Source: JBAYJT01 sp041664965
GTDB taxonomy: Bacteria; Pseudomonadota; Gammaproteobacteria; UBA9339
DNA length: 15,268 nucleotides
Assembly: GCA_041664965.1 (NCBI GenBank)
Contig: JBAYJT010000038.1
Span: forward strand, 1-15,268
Reading direction: 5' to 3'
Each line of letters begins with the position of its first letter. Position 1 is the first letter of the stretch. Made by a program: the position numbers and the translations under genes. Below are positions 1 to 6,923 of the stretch, in pieces. The notes beneath the pieces are model-generated. The model had not been told where the DNA came from and did not search any database. It saw nothing but the letters and a program-made list of their open reading frames with translations.

Positions 1-1
1 G

Positions 2-751
2 AAAGAGGCGAAGGTAACGACTTTTGGTGGGGTGCCTTACACTTACGAAATGCTAAAGCGTCTTAGATTTGAAAGGATGCACCTACCAGATCTAAAATAC
101 ATTACTCAGGCGGGAGGGAAGCTGAACCCCAAATTATCAGAGGAATTTGCAGATATTTGCGCAAAGAAAGATATTAAATTTTATACCATGTATGGCCAAA
201 CCGAAGCTACCGCTCGTATTTCTTATTTGCCTTCTGAATTTGCTAAAACTAAAGTAGGGAGCATAGGTATCGCAATTCCTGGTGGTAAGCTTTGGTTGGA
301 GGAGGATGGACGGCTGATTGATGGGAATGATATTTCTGGGGAGTTAGTATATTCTGGAGATAATGTGACTTTAGGTTATGCAGAAAGTAGAGTTGATTTA
401 GCTAAGGGTGATGATAATAATGGGGTATTGTATACGGGTGACGTGGCAACACGAGATAAAGATGGTTTTTATTACGTAGTGGGAAGAAAAAAGCGTTTTT
501 TAAAGATTTTTGGTAATAGAGTTAACCTTAGTGAGATAGAACATCTTGTAAGAACTATGGGTTATGATTCAGCATGTGTTGGAATCGATGATAACTTAAA
601 AATCTATGTAACAAGTAAAGAGGAGCATCAGCGTATCAGAAGTGAAATATCTAGATTGACTGGCATAAATCAAGCTGGTTTTAGTGTTAAATATATCAGC
701 ATAATACCTCGTAATGAAGTTGGCAAGATTTTATACTCAGAATTGGAATAA
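2..751 (+). CDS. AMP-dependent acyl ligase (ANL superfamily), C-terminal part, 5' truncated
   Basis: The reading frame is open from base 2, so the gene starts left of the window; the GTG at 32 lies inside it and is not a credible start. The visible 250 residues are the C-terminal portion of an adenylate-forming enzyme. The early TTFGGVPYTYEML is typical of the family. Next come YGQTEA (adenylate-binding motif), YTGD followed by GRKKRFLKIFGNRVNLSEIE (hinge into the mobile C-terminal domain), and a final NEVGKILYSEL that carries the family's conserved lysine. By family it activates a carboxylic acid with ATP and passes it to CoA or a carrier-protein thiol; the substrate cannot be read from the sequence. 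It ends 8 bp before the LuxE-like gene, so both probably share one transcript. An acyl carrier protein gene, if there is one, must lie upstream. The family is certain; the role in surface polysaccharide assembly is inferred from context. Confidence 0.88.
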   Translation, partial: KEAKVTTFGGVPYTYEMLKRLRFERMHLPDLKYITQAGGKLNPKLSEEFADICAKKDIKFYTMYGQTEATARISYLPSEFAKTKVGSIGIAIPGGKLWLEEDGRLIDGNDISGELVYSGDNVTLGYAESRVDLAKGDDNNGVLYTGDVATRDKDGFYYVVGRKKRFLKIFGNRVNLSEIEHLVRTMGYDSACVGIDDNLKIYVTSKEEHQRIRSEISRLTGINQAGFSVKYISIIPRNEVGKILYSELE

Positions 752-759
752 AAAATATT

Positions 760-1830
760 ATGCTTACTCTTAATAAAATTTTGGATTTATCTCCATTTTT
801 ACTACCAAAAAGTGAAAAGGAAACTCTTTTTCAAGAGGGATTATCTGACTTGACCAAGCATCATTGTACAAATTGCCTACAGTACAAAAAAATATTGGAA
901 ACTTTGAATTTTGACCCAAATACTGAATACAAAACAGAAAATCTGCCATTTGTACCTGTAAGACTATTCAAAGATTATGAGCTGCTAAGCGTGCCCAAAG
1001 AGCAAGTTGTAAAAACGGTTACTTCGTCTGGTACAACTGGACAAAGCGTATCTAAAATTTTTCTCGACCGAGATACAGCCTCCTATCAAATTAAGGTATT
1101 GGCAAAAATTGTAGCAGACTTTATTGGCAAGAAACGTTTGCCGCTTTTGATCATTGATACTAAGGCTACACTCAAAGATCGCAACTTGTTTTCTGCACGT
1201 GGCGCTGGTATTTTGGGTTTTTCTATGTTGGGTTACGATGTTACCTACGCGCTAGATGAAAACATGCAATTAGATTTTGCAGCTGTTGAAAGTTTTTGTA
1301 AGAAACATAATGGAGAAAATATTCTGTTATTTGGGTTTACTTTTATCGTATGGGAGTGTTTTTATCAGCAGTTAAAAAAGCAGGGTAAGCGTGTTGATTT
1401 AAGTAATGGTATTTTACTGCACGGTGGTGGATGGAAAAAGCTTATTGCCCAGGCGGTCGATAACGACACTTTCAAACGTAAATTAAAAGACATTAGCGGA
1501 CTTACAAGAATTCACAACTATTACGGTATGGCTGAGCAAATTGGCTCTATTTTTATGGAGTGTGAGGACGGGCATTTGCATAGTTCGATTTTTTCCGATG
1601 TTATTGTTCGAGATAATGATTTTGAGGTATGTGAAATGGATAAGCCTGGCTTAGTCCAGCTAATTTCTCTTTTACCTTTTAGTTATCCTGGTCATAGTAT
1701 TTTATCTGAAGATTTAGGTGAAATTATTGGTGAAGATGATTGTTCTTGCGGTAGATTAGGTAAATACTTTAAAGTTCATGGACGTGTTAAAGACGCAGAA
1801 ATAAGAGGATGCAGTGATACTTTCAGTTGA
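760..1830 (+). CDS. LuxE-like acyl-protein synthetase
   Basis: 356 residues, close to the size of LuxE of the bioluminescence fatty-acid reductase. LuxE enzymes adenylate a carboxylic acid, hold it as a thioester on a cysteine near the C-terminus, and hand it to the reductase LuxC. Visible motifs are the ATP-binding TSSGTTG (residues 88-94), LLHGGGWKK (219-227), NYYGMAEQIGS (253-263), and a C-terminal GRVKDAEIRGCSDTFS whose Cys351 lies six residues from the end. That matches the place of the acyl-accepting cysteine in LuxE. A CSCGR motif (328-332) precedes it. The gene overlaps the LuxC-like gene by 17 bp, as expected of partners made together. The ATG is close behind the preceding stop, with only a weak GGA upstream as ribosome site. 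No luciferase (luxAB) is present, so the acid is probably not for light production. Substrate unknown. Confidence 0.85.
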   Translation: MLTLNKILDLSPFLLPKSEKETLFQEGLSDLTKHHCTNCLQYKKILETLNFDPNTEYKTENLPFVPVRLFKDYELLSVPKEQVVKTVTSSGTTGQSVSKIFLDRDTASYQIKVLAKIVADFIGKKRLPLLIIDTKATLKDRNLFSARGAGILGFSMLGYDVTYALDENMQLDFAAVESFCKKHNGENILLFGFTFIVWECFYQQLKKQGKRVDLSNGILLHGGGWKKLIAQAVDNDTFKRKLKDISGLTRIHNYYGMAEQIGSIFMECEDGHLHSSIFSDVIVRDNDFEVCEMDKPGLVQLISLLPFSYPGHSILSEDLGEIIGEDDCSCGRLGKYFKVHGRVKDAEIRGCSDTFS

Positions 1831-3016
1831 CAATAATCAGTTAATTTATCTGGTTGGTGAACCCAATCTGGAGGCTAAATATCATCCGTTCGAGCCTTAT
1901 AACGAATTAGTTTGTACTTTTTTGAGCGACTTATCGTTTGAACTTCTCGCAAGTGAGAATACTAAGTTATACCCAGATATAGCATATTTTGCTTTTTGGT
2001 GTCGTAAGGCGAACATTGCTAAATTAAAAGCCGATTTTGAAGATGGAAAAAGTAGGCTAGGTTTGGGTTTGGTTTTTCACATAGCACCAGCCAATGTGCC
2101 AATAAATTTTGCTTTTTCTTTTGTTTTTGGATTACTTTCAGGTAATGCAAATGTTGTCAGAGTACCTTCCAAAGCATTTCCACAAGTAGATATTGTATGT
2201 AGTGCGATAGAGAATCTGTTCAATCTTGAAAAATACTCCGAAATAAAGTCTATGAATGCTTTTATCAGATACGAACAAAATGACGATATTACAGGAATGT
2301 TTTCGTCTAAGTGTAATGCTCGTATTATTTGGGGCGGAGATGCAACCATAAGAAATATTCGCAAATTATCAATACCGGAACGAAGTATTGAGATAACTTT
2401 TGCCGATAGATATTCGTTTTGTGTACTAGAAGCTGCGTCTATTTCTAAGCTCAAAGATAATGAGCTACGGCAGTTTGCAGAACAATTTTACAACGATACC
2501 TACTTAATGGATCAAAATGCTTGTTCTTCGCCGCATTTAATCATTTGGCTAGGAGAGGGGAAGGATTTTGCTAAGGAAAAATTTTGGGAGAATGTGCATG
2601 AAATTGTGAAGGAGAAATATAAATTAGAGACAGTAAGCGTTGTAGATAAATACACGAAGCTTTGTCATGACGCTATTGAAGTTAGCGACTGTAATTTTAA
2701 ACGACATGGCAACAGTATTTATCGCATTTCTTTGAATATCTTATCCAACGACATAGACAAATTTCGCGGTAAATGCGGCTATTTTTATGAATTTAGTACT
2801 AACGAAATAAATAACATAGCTCATATTGTGAATACTAAGTATCAAACGCTGACTTATTTTGGGGTGGATAAACAGCAACTTCTTGATTTCGTTATTAAAA
2901 ATCGTTTACTGGGAGTGGATCGTATAGTCCCAGTCGGAAAAGCTCTTGATATTGGAGTGATTTGGGACGGTTATGATATTATAAAAGCATTATCGCGAAT
3001 TATTGATGTGAGGTGA
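1814..3016 (+). CDS. LuxC-like acyl-protein/acyl-CoA reductase
   Basis: 400 residues. LuxC is an aldehyde-dehydrogenase relative that takes an acyl group from LuxE (or CoA) on a cysteine and reduces it with NADPH to an aldehyde. The expected landmarks are present: HIAPANVPINFAFSFVFGLL (residues 89-108), RVPSKAFP (116-123), WGGDATIRNIRKL (173-185), and DQNACSSPH (233-241) with the presumed catalytic Cys237. The start is GTG at 1814, with AGAGGA about five bases upstream. It lies inside the end of the LuxE-like gene in another frame, so translation is probably coupled. The end overlaps the possible early starts of the next SDR gene. No key residue appears lost, so the protein looks active. It could instead reduce an acyl-CoA made by the upstream ligase; the sequence does not decide this. 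Confidence 0.87.
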   Translation: MILSVDNNQLIYLVGEPNLEAKYHPFEPYNELVCTFLSDLSFELLASENTKLYPDIAYFAFWCRKANIAKLKADFEDGKSRLGLGLVFHIAPANVPINFAFSFVFGLLSGNANVVRVPSKAFPQVDIVCSAIENLFNLEKYSEIKSMNAFIRYEQNDDITGMFSSKCNARIIWGGDATIRNIRKLSIPERSIEITFADRYSFCVLEAASISKLKDNELRQFAEQFYNDTYLMDQNACSSPHLIIWLGEGKDFAKEKFWENVHEIVKEKYKLETVSVVDKYTKLCHDAIEVSDCNFKRHGNSIYRISLNILSNDIDKFRGKCGYFYEFSTNEINNIAHIVNTKYQTLTYFGVDKQQLLDFVIKNRLLGVDRIVPVGKALDIGVIWDGYDIIKALSRIIDVR

Positions 3017-3021
3017 TGACA

Positions 3022-3765
3022 ATGGTGTTGCAGGGAAAAAATGTTGTTATAACGGGATGTTTAAGAGGCATAGGAAAGGCAACCTTGGAGCTTTGTGCTC
3101 AAAATGGCGCAAACATATGGGCGTGCTGCCAGTTTTCAGATGAAAATTTTATTGGTCATGTAGAAGAGTTAGCTAGAAAGTATAATGTTTGGATGAAGCC
3201 AGTTTTTTTTGATTTAACCGATTACAATCAAATCAAAGAAGCTATAAATACAATTAGGTCTGAAAAACAGTCAATAGACGCCTTAATAAATGTAGCAGGA
3301 ATGACAGAAGACGCTATATTCCATATGATTTCTATAGATCAGATGAAGCGTGTTTTTGAGGTAAACTTTTTTTCACAAATGCTTTTTACGCAGTACATTA
3401 CAAAGCTAATGTTGCGACAAAAATCTGGTAGTGTGGTCAATGTTTCTTCGATTTCTGCTATTGATGGTAATCCAGGCCAATTATCTTATAGCGCATCTAA
3501 AGCAGCTATTATTGCGGCTACCAAAACTCTTTCAGCTGAGTTGGCACCTTTAGGTATCAGGGTAAATGCTGTTGCTCCGGGTGTAATAGAAACAGAGATG
3601 GTTGAAAAAATTCCAAAAGAGATGTTGGCAGGTTTTATCAAGAAAAGCAGTTTGAAACATCTTGGGTTACCTGAAGAAGTTGGCAATGCGATAATTTTTC
3701 TTGCGTCTGATTTATCGTCTTACATGACGGGGCAAATTTTAAGAGTTGACGGAGGAATAGGTTAA
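3022..3765 (+). CDS. Short-chain dehydrogenase/reductase, FabG-like (copy 1 of tandem pair)
   Basis: 247 residues from the ATG at 3022. That start is chosen because GAGGTGA (3010-3016) sits five bases before it as a strong ribosome site; GTG 3013 and ATG 3016 are in frame but would overlap this site. It is a classical SDR: cofactor motif TGCLRGIG close to the N-terminus, NVAG in place of the usual NNAG, catalytic serine in NVSSIS, YSASK supplying the Tyr-xxx-Lys pair, and a FabG-like end LRVDGGIG. Such enzymes reduce ketones with NAD(P)H. The ribosome site overlaps the stop of the LuxC-like gene, so this is the same operon. It is clearly paralogous to the gene at 3856, sharing NGANIWAC, NFFSQM and KLMLR. 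Its place between a reductase and a transketolase suggests it reduces a keto sugar or keto-acyl intermediate; it is not likely to be the housekeeping FabG. Confidence 0.9.
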   Translation: MVLQGKNVVITGCLRGIGKATLELCAQNGANIWACCQFSDENFIGHVEELARKYNVWMKPVFFDLTDYNQIKEAINTIRSEKQSIDALINVAGMTEDAIFHMISIDQMKRVFEVNFFSQMLFTQYITKLMLRQKSGSVVNVSSISAIDGNPGQLSYSASKAAIIAATKTLSAELAPLGIRVNAVAPGVIETEMVEKIPKEMLAGFIKKSSLKHLGLPEEVGNAIIFLASDLSSYMTGQILRVDGGIG

Positions 3766-3784
3766 TATTTTTTGGTAAAATCAC

Positions 3785-3836
3785 ACTTTATTTTATAACT
3801 CATTGATTTTAAAGAAAATCTCGTAGACATGTTTTT
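3785..3836 (+). repeat. Dispersed intergenic repeat, copy 1
   Basis: First of three similar ~52 bp elements in the same orientation (others at 13146 and 15058). Shared blocks, in order, are ACTTTA, ATAAC, CATTGATTT, a GAAAA run, GTAGACAT and a T-rich end. All three align over 52 bases without a net gap. This copy fills most of the 90 bp gap between the two paralogous SDR genes, the only sizeable gap in an otherwise overlapping operon. Its right edge is 19 bases before the ATG of the second SDR. It may mark the junction of the tandem duplication or may have inserted there. Function unknown. Confidence 0.75.
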
Positions 3837-3855
3837 GGGATATTTGGGAGGGTAT

Positions 3856-4608
3856 ATGTTGCTAAAAGGCAAAAATGCAGTGATAACTGGAAGTAATCGA
3901 GGAATTGGCAAAGCTATCTTAACGCTTTTTGCTGAAAATGGAGCTAACATTTGGGCATGTGCTCGCCAGCCATCAAACGATTTTGAGATGTACCTTACTG
4001 AGCTTTCCTCTAAGTATGGAGTAGAAATTTGCTCAGTGTATTTTGATTTCCAAAATCAAGAACAAGTTAAAGCAGCTATAAAAGCCATTATGGCAACGAA
4101 AAGATCTGTAGATGTACTAGTGAATAATGCAGGAGTGACCTACAACGCTTTATTTCAAATGTCTACGGCAGATAAGATGCAGCAAGTTTTTGATATTAAC
4201 TTTTTTTCTCAGATGATTTTTACGCAGTTTATCATCAAGCTCATGTTACGCACAAAAAAAGGCAGTATAGTTAACATAGCTTCGACGGCTGGATTAGATG
4301 GCAACCCAGGTAGATCGGTGTATGGAGCCAGCAAAGCAGCATTAATTTGTGCTACTAAAGCTATGTCTTCGGAGCTGGGAGAGGGTGGAATAAGAGTAAA
4401 TGCCATAGCGCCGGGTGTTACTCAGACTGAAATGCTAAGCAGTATGACCGCAGAAGTGATTAATGCCACCGTACAGCAAAGCCATCTTAAGCGAGTTGGA
4501 GAGCCAGTTGAAATAGCAAAAGCGGCTTTGTTTCTTGCTTCGGATATGTCGTCTTACGTGACAGGTCAAGTCTTGAGAGTGGATGGTGGAGGAGATCTTA
4601 AGGTATGA
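3856..4608 (+). CDS. Short-chain dehydrogenase/reductase, FabG-like (copy 2 of tandem pair)
   Basis: 250 residues from the ATG at 3856, preceded by GGGAGG at 3846-3852. An earlier in-frame ATG at 3829 falls inside the repeat, has no ribosome site, and would add nine residues that do not resemble SDRs. Motifs are TGSNRGIG (cofactor), NNAG, catalytic serine in NIASTAG, YGASK (Tyr-xxx-Lys) and LRVDGGG near the end. By eye it is about half identical to the preceding SDR, with long shared stretches such as FFSQM and KLMLR, so the pair arose by duplication. Both keep complete active sites, which argues for two separate reductions or opposite specificities and not for decay of one copy. Its stop overlaps the ATG of the transketolase N-half (ATGA), implying translational coupling. 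Confidence 0.9.
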   Translation: MLLKGKNAVITGSNRGIGKAILTLFAENGANIWACARQPSNDFEMYLTELSSKYGVEICSVYFDFQNQEQVKAAIKAIMATKRSVDVLVNNAGVTYNALFQMSTADKMQQVFDINFFSQMIFTQFIIKLMLRTKKGSIVNIASTAGLDGNPGRSVYGASKAALICATKAMSSELGEGGIRVNAIAPGVTQTEMLSSMTAEVINATVQQSHLKRVGEPVEIAKAALFLASDMSSYVTGQVLRVDGGGDLKV

Positions 4609-5438
4609 ACGATCAAAAAATTGCTGAAATCATTTTAATGGCAAAACGGATGCGAAAAAATGCGCTGACTATAGGTTTTGCTGCAGGAAACAATGGTGCA
4701 CATTTTGGATCTGGTTTGTCAATTATGGAAATTATGGCAACCCTTTATGGTGGGATTATGAAGTTTGATCCCAATAACCCGCGATGGGCTGAAAGGGATA
4801 GATTTATACTCAGCAAAGGGCACGGAGTTCTTGGCTACTATACTGCATTAGCTGAAGTTGCGATTATTACACAAGAAGAGCTAAATTCTTTTGAAAAAAA
4901 TGATGGTATTTTATCTGGTCATCCAGCAATGAATATGGACAAAGGTATTGAATTTTCTGCCGGCAGTTTAGGTACGGGCCTATCTTTTGGCGTTGGGATA
5001 GCATTGGCCGGTAAAAAAGATAGGGCAGATTATAAGGTATATGTTTTACTTGGGGACGGTGAGTGTAACGAAGGTTCAGTTTGGGAGGCGGCTATGGCCG
5101 CTAGTCATTTCAAGTTGAATAATTTAGTGGCCATTCTCGACTACAACAAGATGCAAAGTGATGGCGACAGTAAAAACATTATAGATATGGGCAATGTGAA
5201 AGACAAATGGAGCAGTTTTGGTTGGGAAACAAAAGAGGTAGATGGACATAATGTCAGCGAACTTTATTCGGCTTTTTCTCATGATCAAAGTTCATTAGGC
5301 AGACCGTACATTGTTATAGCCCATACTGTTAAAGGCAAAGGGGTGTCTTTTATGGAAAACAATAAAGATTGGCATCATGGACGTTTGACAGAAAAGCAAT
5401 ATAGCCAGGCAATCAGCGATTTGGAGAATCTATGCTAA
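4605..5438 (+). CDS. Transketolase, N-terminal subunit (thiamine diphosphate-binding)
   Basis: 277 residues, the length of the N-terminal half of split transketolases. The thiamine diphosphate/Mg2+ motif runs from GDGECNEGSVWEAA (residues 150-163) to LDYNKMQSDG (178-187). SKGHG (70-74), SGHP (104-107) and SAGSLGTGLSFGVG (118-131) line the cofactor and substrate site in this family. Transketolases move a two-carbon ketol unit from a ketose phosphate to an aldehyde. The ATG overlaps the SDR stop, and the C-terminal subunit follows with a 7 bp overlap, so the two halves are coupled. Lying among acid-reducing and SDR genes, it is probably a pathway-specific paralogue and not the pentose-phosphate enzyme, possibly using the aldehyde made by the LuxC-like reductase as acceptor. 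That role is inference. Confidence 0.92.
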   Translation: MNDQKIAEIILMAKRMRKNALTIGFAAGNNGAHFGSGLSIMEIMATLYGGIMKFDPNNPRWAERDRFILSKGHGVLGYYTALAEVAIITQEELNSFEKNDGILSGHPAMNMDKGIEFSAGSLGTGLSFGVGIALAGKKDRADYKVYVLLGDGECNEGSVWEAAMAASHFKLNNLVAILDYNKMQSDGDSKNIIDMGNVKDKWSSFGWETKEVDGHNVSELYSAFSHDQSSLGRPYIVIAHTVKGKGVSFMENNKDWHHGRLTEKQYSQAISDLENLC

Positions 5439-6406
5439 AAGTAGATTTATTGAATACTAAATTATGGTCAAAGCTAGGGCAGCGTGGCACTTTTGGCCAA
5501 GCTATGCTGGAAATAGCCAAAAAAGATGCAAAACTTATGGTTTTAACTGCAGATTTAACCAATACATCCGGCTTGGAAAAATACAAAAACACATATCCAG
5601 ACAAGTTTCTCAACGTTGGTATAGCAGAGCAAAATATGCTTGGTATAGCTGCTGGTATGGCTAAAGAAGGAAGAAATGTTTTTGCGACCAGTTTTTCAAC
5701 TTTTGTATCTATGCGGAGCTATGAGCAGGTTAGATTAGGTTTAGGCTATATGGGATTGGGAGTTAAGGTTATTGGGCTCGCTAGCGGATTTGCTATGGGC
5801 ATGTTTGGATCATCCCATTATGGTTTTGAAGATATTTCTTTGATGAGATCAGTGCCTGGCTTGACAGTTCTTTCTCCTGCCGACTGTACCGAAGTGATGA
5901 AAACCATGCTTGCTTTAGCCGATTTTGGCGGTCCTGCTTTTGTAAGGTTAACGGGAACCATGAATAATCCTATTGTTTATACGAGCGATTATAATTTTGA
6001 AATTGGTAAGGCTGTAACTTTAAAAGAGGGGAGAGACATAGCAATTATTGCCACAGGTAGTATGGTACATGCGTCTTTGAAAGCTGCTGAGATCTTAGAA
6101 CAAAATGCTCTATCCGTTGCTGTTATCAATATGCACACGATAAAACCTCTTGATACTTCTATAATTGACAAGATATGTAGAACTTTTAGGTTGATTGTTA
6201 CTGTGGAGGAACATAGTGCTGTAGGAGGTTTAGGCAGTGCTATAGCTGAATATAAAACAACATTATCTCAATCGCCTCCCCAATATTTCATTGGTTTGCC
6301 AGATAAATTTTGTAAAGCGGGGGATTATCAGTATTTGCTTGAAAAACATGGACTAACTTCGCAGCTAATTGCAGAAGATATTGCCAAAAGGTATGATCGC
6401 ATATAG
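5432..6406 (+). CDS. Transketolase, C-terminal subunit
   Basis: 324 residues, the usual size of the second half of split transketolases (pyrimidine-binding domain plus C-terminal domain). NVGIAEQNMLGIAAGMA carries the glutamate that activates the thiamine ring. It is followed by FATSFSTFVSMRSYEQVR, the GSSHYGFEDI histidine loop, and VEEHSAVGGLGSAIAEY in the C-terminal domain. The ATG at 5432 lies inside the end of the N-subunit gene (7 bp overlap), with GGAG about six bases upstream. The two subunits should form one active enzyme at their interface. This is the last gene of the proposed acid-to-ketol module; a 76 bp gap follows before the export genes. The two-carbon donor and the acceptor are unknown. 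Confidence 0.92.
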   Translation: MLKVDLLNTKLWSKLGQRGTFGQAMLEIAKKDAKLMVLTADLTNTSGLEKYKNTYPDKFLNVGIAEQNMLGIAAGMAKEGRNVFATSFSTFVSMRSYEQVRLGLGYMGLGVKVIGLASGFAMGMFGSSHYGFEDISLMRSVPGLTVLSPADCTEVMKTMLALADFGGPAFVRLTGTMNNPIVYTSDYNFEIGKAVTLKEGRDIAIIATGSMVHASLKAAEILEQNALSVAVINMHTIKPLDTSIIDKICRTFRLIVTVEEHSAVGGLGSAIAEYKTTLSQSPPQYFIGLPDKFCKAGDYQYLLEKHGLTSQLIAEDIAKRYDRI

Positions 6407-6455
6407 TGCGTGTATTTTGTTTTAATTTTTGTTAGACTTTTTCAACTCAGACAGT

Positions 6456-6464
6456 TGCTATTTT
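6456..6464 (+). promoter_or_regulatory. Possible extended -10 promoter element upstream of the export genes
   Basis: The 76 bp gap between the transketolase and phosphatase genes contains TGCTATTTT, which fits an extended -10 box (TGn plus a TATAAT-like hexamer). The region 17-18 bases upstream offers only a poor -35. No clear terminator is visible in the same gap, so the export genes may be both read through from upstream and started here. Weak evidence. Confidence 0.2.
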
Positions 6465-6482
6465 TGGTGATGAAGGTGATGT

Positions 6483-6923
6483 ATGCTAAACAACTTACTT
6501 TTTGTCTGTGTCGGAAATCTCTGTCGAAGCCCAATGGCGGCTGGTTTTTTTGCTGATCGGTTAGCTAAACTGGGTGCTTTTTCCATCGATTCGGCTGGAT
6601 TGGGGGCAGTAGTTGGCAAGCCAGCTGTTACCGAAGCCCAAGAAGTTATGAATAAGATTGGAATTAACATAGCAAAACATCGGGCGAAGCAATTAAATTC
6701 TGATTTAGTTAGAGATGCTAATTTGATTTTGGTTATGGAAAAGTGGCATAAAAAGGAAATCGAAAGTATGATGCCAACCGCACGTGGTAAAGTTTATCTT
6801 CTTGGACAATGGAGTGATTTTGAAGTTCCAGATCCATACTCCCAGCCCATAGAGGCTTTTGAGCAGTGCTTACAGTTGATTGATAAAGCTTGGCAAGATT
6901 GGTATTTAAGGATAACTCAATGA
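6483..6923 (+). CDS. wzb: Low-molecular-weight protein tyrosine phosphatase (Wzb type)
   Basis: 146 residues, the standard size for this family. The N-terminal phosphate-binding loop is CVGNLCRS, giving the Cys9-(X)5-Arg15 catalytic signature, and DPY at 117-119 supplies the general-acid aspartate. In capsule and exopolysaccharide loci this cytoplasmic enzyme removes phosphate from the tyrosine-rich tail of Wzc, and cycling of that phosphorylation is needed for polymer assembly. The ATG at 6483 is preceded by AAGGTGAT at 6473-6480. Its stop overlaps the wza ATG (ATGA), and wzc comes right after, which supports the Wzb assignment over arsenate reductase or other members of the fold. The order wzb-wza-wzc differs from the wza-wzb-wzc order of E. 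coli. Confidence 0.92.
   Translation: MLNNLLFVCVGNLCRSPMAAGFFADRLAKLGAFSIDSAGLGAVVGKPAVTEAQEVMNKIGINIAKHRAKQLNSDLVRDANLILVMEKWHKKEIESMMPTARGKVYLLGQWSDFEVPDPYSQPIEAFEQCLQLIDKAWQDWYLRITQ

Noticed and set aside
2077..2454. Open frame of 125 codons on the - strand
   Set aside because: It lies wholly inside the LuxC-like gene, has no ribosome site or recognisable domain, and is explained as a shadow of the + strand coding sequence.
760..3016. A bioluminescence (lux) operon
   Set aside because: LuxE- and LuxC-like genes are present but no luxA, luxB or luxD is visible, and the neighbours are SDR, transketolase and polysaccharide export genes.
3762..3950. 62-codon - strand open frame across the SDR gap and the start of the second SDR
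   Set aside because: Its N-terminal part is antisense to the SDR cofactor region, so it is not credible as a whole; only its repeat-derived end is of interest and is treated under the repeat.
3022..4608. Housekeeping fatty-acid synthesis (fabG) genes
   Set aside because: Two diverged tandem copies sit between LuxC-like and transketolase genes with no fabD, fabF or acpP in view, so a role in this locus is more likely.
4605..6406. A split of one transketolase gene by frameshift
   Set aside because: Each half has its own start codon, the 7 bp overlap is typical of naturally split transketolases, and the domain boundary falls in the expected place.
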